This document shows positions 48,701 through 56,372 of a stretch of DNA of 64,000 bases, piece after piece. The stretch covers positions 558,001 to 622,000 of the forward strand of contig OZ251229.1 in assembly GCA_965240325.2 (NCBI GenBank). The letters are read 5' to 3'. The translations under genes were made by a program, and so were the position numbers. Every line of letters starts with the position of its first letter. Positions within the stretch are counted from its first letter, which is position 1. The notes below the pieces were generated by a model. It worked only from the letters and a program-made list of their open reading frames with translations, did no database searches and was not told the origin of the DNA. Source of the DNA: Rebecca billardiae RCC1528. Its lineage: Eukaryota > Haptophyta.

Positions 48701-50127
48701 GGCAGGAGGGCACGCGCGCGTGAGCCGCGGCGGCGCGGCGGCGCGCACGAGGCCGCGCCGCGCGCGTGCGCGCCGCACGGCGCGTATAGCGCTCACGAGT
48801 GAGACACAAAGGCGTCGACGCCGTCGATGGCGGCCGGCTCGGAGAGCTCGTACCACGAGTTGTCGACGGGCGCGACGCTCGCCGAGCCGCCTCCGCCGCC
48901 GCCGCCCGCGAGCGAGAGCATCGCCGCCGCCGACGGGAGCTCGGCGCCGCGCGGCGTCGGCTGGCGCGCTCGCTCAAAGACGGCGGGCGTGAGCTTGTCC
49001 GCCGAGATGCAGCGGAAGCGGGACTCGGCGGTGGCGATGGCGTGCTGCGCGTCCTGCGTGGAGCCGAGGAGCGTGGCGATGCCCGCGGCCGCGGAGACCC
49101 CCTCGCCCCGCGCCGCGAGCCAGTTGTGCACGCGCAGCTGCACCGACGGGTGCACGCAGAAGGCCGCGCCGCCGAGGGTGACGGCCACAAACAGACCCAT
49201 CGGCAGGAGCGACGCCTCCGGCCGCGTGGGCGTGGGCGCGAGGGCGAGGGTGGCGAGGAGGTGGTACGCGCCCGCCGCGGCGTGCGCGGCGTACACGCAG
49301 CCCGCCACGCGCCACAGCCGCAGCAGCAGCCGCCGCGTCGGCACCGAGCCGCGCCGGAGCGCGACCGCGCCGAGCAGGTAGCACGAGCCGCACGCGCACG
49401 CGCCCGCCGCGTACAGCAGCGCGACCGCGTCGAGGCGGAAGCGGAGCGAGCCGCGGCACGCGCGCGCGCCCAGGTCGTGCTGGACGTGCGCGAGCCCCGC
49501 CGCCGCGCTCGCGCCGCACGCCACCGCGAGGAACACCACCACGAACCACGTCACCGCGCGCACCGCGTGCGCGTCGGTCGGGGGCAGCGCGAGCACGAGG
49601 AGCGGCAGCACGGCGCTCGCGAGCGCGCCGCCGATGTACCAGAGGGCGGAGTGCGCGGGCGTGCCCGCGTACAGGCCCGCGGCGATGAGACCAATCAGCA
49701 CGCCCGCCGCGAGTGGCGGCCAGCTCACGCGCCGCCGGTACGAGCGGCCGGCGCGGCGCGCCTCCGCGAGCTGTGCCTGCATCCGCTCGATCGTCGGCTC
49801 CGACGGGCGGCGGTAGCGCGTGGACTCGGCGGTGGCGGTTGTCGGCGAGGGCGGCGTCGCCTGCTGCGCGGGGCCAAGCGTGCGCAACCCCAGCCGACGC
49901 CGCCGCTTCGAGGCGGACGAGGCCGGGCTCCGCTCGTCCGACTCTGTCGAGCGCGGCGACATGTTGACGCTGTGCCTTGCCGCCGCCGGTGCCAGCGCGC
50001 TCGGCTCGTCGACCGGAATCTGGCGCGTGACGCGCAGCGGCATGCCGCCGACTAGGGCGACCTCCGCGTCCGCGCCGCGGCGGTCAGCGGCGGCGCCTGT
50101 GCTCGCATCGGTGGCGGCTGGCGACAT
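45737..50127 (-). CDS. Multipass membrane protein with TIR-like and C-type lectin domains (about 1,423 aa, 2 exons)
   Basis: ATG at 50127 (MSPAATDASTGAAADRRGAD). Exon 1 is 50127-48797 and exon 2 is 48677-45737. The 119-bp GT-AG intron splits a codon, and the join reads VDAFVSHS|WHDSASARW. Order of parts: a disordered N-terminus; five to seven hydrophobic helices at ~135-330 (PPLAAGVLIGLIAAGLYAG ... LLPMGLFVAVTLGGAAFCVH); a TIR-like domain at ~436-540 (VDAFVSHSWHD, PRLWLDRACIDQTDPPRDLP, GCRSLLVLAGPTYLKRMWCA, IELFVF); about 640 residues of Ser/Arg/Gly/Pro-rich linker; a single membrane helix at ~1198-1229 (VPALRGLCWAVLALLPLGAL); and a C-type lectin domain at ~1265-1412. The last has WTHARAACAAEGGALASV, AYAWIGLWR, GWVVSNC and HHFVCA, with the expected disulfide cysteines. 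EPN/QPD and WND calcium motifs are not seen. Function unknown; it looks like a surface receptor with a cytosolic TIR-like signalling module. Confidence 0.85.
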
Positions 50128-50361
50128 GCTTGACGCTGCGCCCGCGCGCAGGGGTCTCAGCGCGACCCCCCACTCTCGGTCGTCACGGGGGCGCGAGAAC
50201 AAAATCCGTGTCAGTGTCTCCGTCTGCGCCGGAGAGAAACCGAGTGGACTCTCCCAACTACATACCTACTGGAGCTCACGCAGGACTGCTCGGTTAAACA
50301 GGCGGTTCGGATGATTTAGATTGCGAGGTGGGTGCCTGGAGCACTCAATCCCGTCCTGATG
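50128..50361. promoter_or_regulatory. Upstream region of the TIR-like/lectin gene
   Basis: These 234 bp lie between the ATG and a dispersed repeat copy. AT-richer patches occur at 50200-50230 and around GATGATTTAGATTGC. No TATA box was identified. The repeat inserted directly upstream may influence expression. Confidence 0.3.
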
Positions 50362-51983
50362 ATGGCCCGCGGTGCAGGGCGGAGCGCGCAGCGTGGAGCC
50401 CGCACCAGCGGGCCCGAACCACGTTTCAAAAAGATCTTTGATCAAGAAAAAAGGGACGGGGGGCGATTTTTAGGGCTGGCGGAGACCGAGTTTCGAGTTT
50501 TTGAGATCGCATAGAGAGGTCTATTAGGCCGAAAATAAGCGCGTCCAGCTCATTCCCTTAAGTAAAGTGCGATCTGGACGTCAGCTGGACGTGACATTAA
50601 CGTAACGGTTCGTTACGAGCGCGATTTTGTGGGTAGACTCTCGTTCATGTGTGATAGTTTGCCTCCGCCTTGATGAATATGAACTTGGCTTCGCGGCGGT
50701 TGGTATCTAGAGTCTAAAACCCGCAAGCCTTATTGAAAATACCCGCGCAGCTATTCGTTGCCAGCCCATTCCATAGTCACTGACTTACCGAGCTGGCGAG
50801 CTCAAAACCTGCCGTCGTCGCAAGGACGACGTGCTGTGCAGGTTTCTTCTGCTGGGGTGGCGAGCGAGCCTCGACGACTCTTGGTTGGTCCGCAAGGGGG
50901 CGCTCGATGGGCAGGTGCGCGTGGCAAGTGCCGAGTGGCGCCTGGAGCGCGCGTCTGCGGCGGGTCCCGACGGCCGTCGACATCGCGTTCGTGCCCGCTC
51001 ACTAGTCACTCCGCACGCCCCTGCCGCGCCCTGTCGATGCCTGCGCGGCCGGCCGGCGCGCCGGCCGCGCCGCCGCCGCCGCAGCCGCCGCCCTGTGTTC
51101 GGGCTCTCGCAAGCTCGGGGGCAGCGGCGCATGATGCCGGACTGATCGATCTCGGAGTCTCCGACTTCACCACACGCCCCCCTTGCCATGCCTCTCCGCC
51201 AGGGTCTCCCAGAACTCTTCTTCAGAGCAGGCGCAAGTCGAACTCGGAACTGGCCGCGGCCCCGCGCGCCGTCGGCTCCCCGTGGCTGTCAGCTCCGCGT
51301 GGCCTGGGCGCCTGGCGTGCCCAGAGCTGGCCGTGCCTCTGCGACGCGTGCCGAGCCTGACCGAGGTGTGTCACCCCGTGCACGCGCGGCGCGCGCAAGC
51401 ACCGGTGCTGCATGGCTGCTCGCACCGTGCTCCCTGGCTCGCGGTCAGTCAGCTCGGCCGCGTGGTGCCTGGTGTGCACGTAGAGTCGCGCTCATGCGTC
51501 GCTCACGCCTCGCGCCCGCCTGTCGGCCGTCGCGCAGGCGCGCAGGTCGAACCCTACTGACCTGCAGATCATCTACTCCTGCGCTGCTGGCGTCGCGGCG
51601 ACGACGGTCAGCGGCAGGCCCGAACGAACGGTCGAATCCGCGCGGTCCCGCGCCGTCCGGCTCCCTGGCTGTCAGTCAGCTCCGCCGGTGGCCTGGCGTG
51701 CAAGAGTCGCGCTCGTGCGTCGATCACGCCGAGTCGCATCCGCCTGTCGGCCGTCGCGCACGCGCAGGGGGTCAGGTAAGGGCCGTCTGTGATGAGGGCA
51801 GCTCGGCCGACGACCGACATCCACACTCGGCGCACGCCGGCGGCGGCGCGGCGCTGGGGCGGCGCGCCGCTGGATGGAGTCTAGTTACACGTGTACGGGA
51901 CGACTGCGACGGAGGGTGCACCGCCACCGCGGGCCCCGAACTACGTTCGTTCTACGGAAAAGGACCGCGGAACGCGGTCATAT
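50362..51983. mobile_element. Dispersed element, copy 1 (about 1.62 kb)
   Basis: Begins ATGGCCCGCGGTGCAGGGCG and ends GGACCGCGGAACGCGGTCAT plus AT. The same sequence in the same orientation recurs at 59221-60896. Shared blocks include CGTTTCAAAAAGATCTTTGA at the left, CGGGCTCTCGCAAGCTCGGG in the middle and AACTACGTTCGTTCTACGGA at the right. The middle regions differ by indels, and short CGCTCATGCGTC/CTGTCGGCCGTCGCGCA motifs are repeated within each copy. The ends are weakly inverted (ATGGCC.CGCG against ATGACCGCG). No transposase or reverse transcriptase frame is present, so a non-autonomous transposon is likely; its class is undetermined. Confidence 0.75.
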
Positions 51984-52911
51984 GAGACCTCACTGCTAAT
52001 GAGGTGCTATTACTATTATTTTATTATTTTATAATAATATAGGCAAGTCAGAGTTGGATGAATATCCCTGGGACGGCAATATGAGTTTGATATCGATCTT
52101 GAGCGCATCAGAATTCATCAAGCAGCCCTGAAACGCTACCAATCAAGGCAGATCGCAGTACATATCTCACTTGTACCAATGAGGGAGATCGACCGGACTA
52201 CTCCGGCGCGTGCGGCACCCAACTGCAAAGCGACCCGCCCCGATCGTGAGCGGTCTAAAAACGGGCCGCCGTCCAGCGCCGCACTGACAGCCGGGCCTGT
52301 CGCGTGATGATGAGCGGAAGGCGAGGGTCTCGCCGACATCAGCAAGACGAGAACGCCAACCGACGGGGCAATGTTGCCGCGCTGAGGACTTAGCCTTAGT
52401 CAACACGGGTGACGGACTACTAAAAACTATTACGACGCGGTTCGGCAGCGCGGGCAGTCTCATGGAGTCATGCGCTCGACCAGGAGGCCGCGAGTTCCAG
52501 TGTGTGGGGCGTGGCCTGCGATGCGACATGTAGGGCGGGCGCATGGAAATGAGGCGGTCGCGGTGTGGGATACGCGCGCGACGCTTCGGCCGCCTCCAGC
52601 TCCGCCCCGCCTGCTGCTAGTTGCCGTGCCGCATCACTCATTCTGAGGCCATCGAGGGCCCCGTCAGGGCACCCACGGTGTTCCCAAGCATGCGCCTGCC
52701 GTGCACCGGCACGCTTGCCAGAGCTCGTGCCCAGCGCGTACTGGCCACCGACAGGCGATCGGCTGGCTTGACTGACGGGAAGGAGCGTTCGCGCGCCACG
52801 AGCTCGTATGACCCATGTCACCCATCGGCCATCATAGGTACGCTCCTGGTTTTCCGGATCGGCTCTCGGTTCCTCAACAGGACTCTGGCAGTGGGACTGC
52901 GCACTGCCGGG
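51984..52911. other. Intergenic, 0.9 kb
   Basis: An AT-rich beginning (TATTACTATTATTTTATTAT near 52009) is followed by mixed sequence. Frames to the right of 52560 are open upstream of the monooxygenase ATG but carry no domain, so they are treated as 5' flank. No RNA gene is seen. Confidence 0.5.
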
Positions 52912-54633
52912 ATGCACGCGTCATCCTTCGCGATGCGCCGCCCGCAGCAGCTGCTCGCCGCGGCGACGCTCTCGGCGGCCGCCGCCGCGACGGGCTCGCT
53001 AGCCCGCGGGTCTGAGCCCAAGCGCGTGTGCGTGATCGGTGCGGGCGCCGCCGGCCTCGCCAGCGCGCGCCGGCTGCGCGAGGCCGGTCACTCGCCGATC
53101 GTGCTGGAGCGAGGCGACACGGTAGGGGGCCTCTGGGCGCTCGGGCGGCGGCCGGGCGGCGTGCTGTACGACGGGCTCGTGACCAACCTGCCGAAGGAGG
53201 TCATGGCGTTCCACGACTTCCCCTTCGACCCCGCGCTCCCCAGCTACGTCACCGCCGCTGACATGGCCACGTACCTGGAGCGTTTTGCGGACGCGCACGC
53301 GCTGCGACCGCTCGTGCGCCTCGGCTGCTCGGTGCGCGACGTGTCGCCCGAGGGCGCGGCGCGCGCGGACGAGGGGCTGGGCGTGGCGCGCTGGCGCGTG
53401 CGCTACGACGTGCACGCCGACGCGCCCGCCGAGCCGCGCGAGGAGAGCTTCGACGCGGTCGTCGTCGCGAACGGTCACTACGATCGGAGCGTCACGCCGC
53501 CGCTGCCCGGCCTCGCCGAGTTCGAGGCGGCGGGTGGGCGCGTGGAGCACGCGCGCGCGTACGACCGGCCCGAGCCGTACGCGGGCAAGAGCGTGCTCGT
53601 CGTCGGCGCCCGCGCCTCGGGCACCGACATCGCGCGCGAGATCTCTGCGCACGCCGCGCGCGTGCTGGTCGCTGACACGGCGTGCGCGCCGCGCGACGAC
53701 GCGCCCGAGCGCTTCGAGAGCGCGTTCGCCAAGGCGGGCGCGGTGTGGCGCGTGCCCAGGCTCGAGGGCCTCGACGGCGCGCGCCGCGCCGCGCGCTTCG
53801 CCGGCGGGCTGGAGGAGGCCGGCCTCGACGTGCTCCTCTTCTGCACGGGCTACGACTACGACTTCCCCTTCCTGAAGGGGAAGTCTGCCGCGCTCCTCCC
53901 AGGCACGGCGCCGCCGCCCAGCGCGGCCCGCGCGGCCGGCGCGGCGGACGGCGGCGCGGAGGAGCGCGGCGTGATCGGGCCCGGCGCGGACGCGGGCGCC
54001 GCCGTGGCCGCCGCGCCGCCCGCGCCGGGCAGCCTGGGCCTCGCGTGGGGCTCGCGCCGCGTGCACCCGCTCTACCTGCAGCTGTTTGCGGCCGCGGCGC
54101 CGTCCCTGTCTTTCATCGGCATCCCGCACTCGGTCGTGCCCTTCCCGCTCTTCGACGTGCAGGCGAGGCTGGTGGCGCGCGTGCTGGGCGGCGAGGCCGA
54201 GCTGCCCGGGCTGCCCGCGCGGCTGTCCGCCGTCGACGAGCTGTACGCCTCGAGGCGCCGGCCGGAGGACACGCACCACCTCGGCAGCCAGCAGTGGGAC
54301 TACTGCCGCCAGCTCGGACGTGCTGGGGGCTTCCTCGACGCTGAGCTCGAGGCCAAGCTGCGCGCCGCGGAGGCCATCTACGACGACGCGTCGGTGCGCC
54401 GGCCGCGCTACCCGGGCGCGGACGACGTGTACCGGCAGAATCAGTACGAGCTGCTGCCGAGCACACTCGCGGCCGGCGCGACGGTGGGCGGTGCAGAGCC
54501 GGCCGGCGGCGGCGCGGCCACGGGCACGTGCGCAAGCGCGCCGACCACCACGCGTGTCGGGCGCGCGCGCGTCACGCTCGGTGACGGCAGCGGCTCGCAC
54601 GAGTTCGAGTGGCCTCTGCCGTCCGCTGCGTAG
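52912..54633 (+). CDS. Flavin-containing monooxygenase (573 aa)
   Basis: The ATG at 52912 opens MHASSFAMRRPQQLLAAATL, an Ala-rich targeting or signal sequence. RVCVIGAGAAGLASARRLRE (~38-57) is the FAD Rossmann motif. LVTNLPKEVMAFHDFPF and YLERFADAHAL are typical FMO segments. GGRVEHARAYDRPEPYAGKS aligns with the FMO identifying motif (G-x3-H-x3-Y). VLVVGARASGTDIAREI (~229-245) is the NADPH-binding motif, and DVLLFCTGYDYDFPFL is the conserved 'TGY' segment. Such enzymes oxygenate N- or S-containing metabolites using NADPH and O2; the substrate is unknown. Alanine-rich inserts (53920-54030) are unusual. A long antisense frame covering the gene is a shadow. Confidence 0.92.
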   Translation: MHASSFAMRRPQQLLAAATLSAAAAATGSLARGSEPKRVCVIGAGAAGLASARRLREAGHSPIVLERGDTVGGLWALGRRPGGVLYDGLVTNLPKEVMAFHDFPFDPALPSYVTAADMATYLERFADAHALRPLVRLGCSVRDVSPEGAARADEGLGVARWRVRYDVHADAPAEPREESFDAVVVANGHYDRSVTPPLPGLAEFEAAGGRVEHARAYDRPEPYAGKSVLVVGARASGTDIAREISAHAARVLVADTACAPRDDAPERFESAFAKAGAVWRVPRLEGLDGARRAARFAGGLEEAGLDVLLFCTGYDYDFPFLKGKSAALLPGTAPPPSAARAAGAADGGAEERGVIGPGADAGAAVAAAPPAPGSLGLAWGSRRVHPLYLQLFAAAAPSLSFIGIPHSVVPFPLFDVQARLVARVLGGEAELPGLPARLSAVDELYASRRRPEDTHHLGSQQWDYCRQLGRAGGFLDAELEAKLRAAEAIYDDASVRRPRYPGADDVYRQNQYELLPSTLAAGATVGGAEPAGGGAATGTCASAPTTTRVGRARVTLGDGSGSHEFEWPLPSAA

Positions 54634-55371
54634 TGAGCAGTGCAGGGGCGCGCCCACACTTCAAGCATTCGTCGTCGGCCGTACACAGCAGTCTCTGGTC
54701 GACGACTGCATGATGGAACAACGGCAGCACGCAGCGGCATGCGCAGCCTGCGGCTGCGGTCAGGCTAACAACAGACTCTGCTGGGGGCACCCTGCTGGGA
54801 TGCCTGATGCCAGCTTGAGCTGGGCTCCAGTGGGAACTGGGATTCCATGCGCATCAGACTCAGCAGTCTCATTGAGGATAGCGCAGCGCATCATCAGCGG
54901 TAGCGTCTCAGATGACCGACGAGTCGGCCGGAGCGGCAGCATGACGGCATCGCAGAGCCGGGCGCCGGTCATGCCGACGCTGCTGCCCGAGCCGGCTGCC
55001 GCTGCGGCGTCGGCCGCGGGGGCCCATCCGAGCTGCCATGCAGCATCATTAGCAGCATCATACCATGATGCATATATCCAGCGCAATCTGCTGAGGCAAG
55101 CTGCAGCTCATCATCGGTGACTCGCGCGTCAGTGACACCGCCGCCCGTCTGGCGTCGGCGGCCAGTCTGCGAGTGCGGCGCCCGTCTGCCCGGACCGCGC
55201 CGGCCCGCAGAGTGCTGACGGTGCAACTGAGTGCCGTGAGGCATCGGCGCTGTGCGGATGCATGCGGATGCATCGACGCCATCATGCTGCCACAGTCCAG
55301 CCATCTGGGCCATGCGCTTCGCGGACGATCACAGTGGGCCATGCTTGTGCCTTCTGGTCGAGCAGCTGCGC
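54634..55371. other. Intergenic, 0.7 kb, between convergent genes
   Basis: It is rich in CATCATG/GCAGCATCA-type steps and short GC-rich inverted segments. Open frames are short and lack domains. Nothing else was recognised. Confidence 0.5.
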
Positions 55372-56187
55372 TCAACCTTGAAGGCGGCTCCGGATGGTGA
55401 CCTTGCGCAGCGGCTTGCCGGCGGTGCAGTACAGCTCGGACGAGCCATAACGGCAGCCCTTGGCGGGCTTGGCGCGCCCGTCGATGTCGCCCGCGAGCGC
55501 CTGGTAGCCCACCGTCTTCCCCGACTGCACTGTAGGGAGCCCATCGAGGCGCTCGAGGACGTCCAGGCCTCCCACGACCCGGCCGACAATAACGTGATCG
55601 CGATCCAGCTCAGGCGCAGCGCGAGTCGTCACCACAAACGCGCCAGCAGCATCCGTGCCGCGGCGCATGGTGACGATCCCGGGCGCGTCGTGTCGCAAGC
55701 GGCCGTCGTCATTGTCACCCTGCACGTCGGGGGGCACGCGCAGGTTGTACACCGACGCCATGGCGCCGCCGTCCACCCGGGTGCCCTTCACGACACGCCA
55801 CACCGTCGACCCGTCGTACGTCATGGGCGTGCTCTCGTAGGTGATGCAGCCTTGGACGGCACGCGCCTTCTCCAGCTTCTCCTTCTCAAAGAGGCCGTCG
55901 TTTCTGCTCGACTCGTCGCACGGCGCGGCGTACTTGCCTGCGCACAGCTCGCTGAAGATCCTCACCGCCTGGGCGTTCGCTGTTGGCTCAAGCGCAATCG
56001 TGAGCTCGCCCAGATCGCCATCAACGGCGCTGGTGAAGCCTAGAGTGGCGGTAAGCGCGGCGTGTGACACAGCCACGTGAACAGGCGCCAGAGGCAGGGC
56101 AGCCGCCACGCGCAGGACGCTCCGCCGCGACAGTGCCGCACGGCCAGAGACCGCGAGGACCCAGAGCGGGCTAAGCGCCACCACCAT
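55372..56187 (-). CDS. Cyclophilin-type peptidyl-prolyl isomerase, probable thylakoid-lumen form (271 aa)
   Basis: ATG at 56187 (MVVALSPLWVLAVSGRAALS). Residues ~19-42 contain a twin-arginine signature, SRRSVLRVAAALPLAPVHVA, followed by a small-residue cleavage-like site (SHAALTA). This is the usual lumen-transfer signal behind a short plastid transit region. The mature part is a divergent cyclophilin: GELTIALEPTANAQAVRIFS, STVWRVVKGTRVDGGAMAS (equivalent of the active-site F-H-R-V-I-K-G segment, Arg kept), GIVTMRRGTDAAGAFVVTTR, and ELDRDHVIVGRVVGGLDVLE. The extra Cys-containing tail (CRYGSSELYC) could form a disulfide. It would fold or assemble photosynthetic proteins (inference). It is divergent from the kinase gene, with 185 bp between starts. 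Confidence 0.85.
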   Translation of the reverse strand: MVVALSPLWVLAVSGRAALSRRSVLRVAAALPLAPVHVAVSHAALTATLGFTSAVDGDLGELTIALEPTANAQAVRIFSELCAGKYAAPCDESSRNDGLFEKEKLEKARAVQGCITYESTPMTYDGSTVWRVVKGTRVDGGAMASVYNLRVPPDVQGDNDDGRLRHDAPGIVTMRRGTDAAGAFVVTTRAAPELDRDHVIVGRVVGGLDVLERLDGLPTVQSGKTVGYQALAGDIDGRAKPAKGCRYGSSELYCTAGKPLRKVTIRSRLQG

Positions 56188-56372
56188 CGTTATTGTCCGC
56201 CGCAAAATAATGACGACTACGGCAATCAGGAGAATAGCCACCGTCCCGTCGGCCCCGCGTCCGGGCGCAAGTCGGACGCCGCCCGGGCCAGCCTCCCTCC
56301 TCCCGACCGTGTGTGTGGCAGCCCAGCGGCAGCGCGCCCGCACGGGTGCAGCGGCGGTGCGCTCGTCGCGTC
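56188..56372. promoter_or_regulatory. Divergent promoter (185 bp) of cyclophilin and kinase genes
   Basis: This is the only space between the start codons, with an AT-richer core (CGCAAAATAATGACGACTAC, 56201-56220). Shared regulation is inferred. Confidence 0.45.

Noticed and set aside
45791-48802. 1,003-codon plus-strand open frame
   Set aside because: It is antisense to the TIR-like/lectin gene, very Arg/Ala-rich, and has no recognisable motif.
52999-54657. 552-codon minus-strand open frame
   Set aside because: It is a mirror of the flavin monooxygenase gene; composition only.
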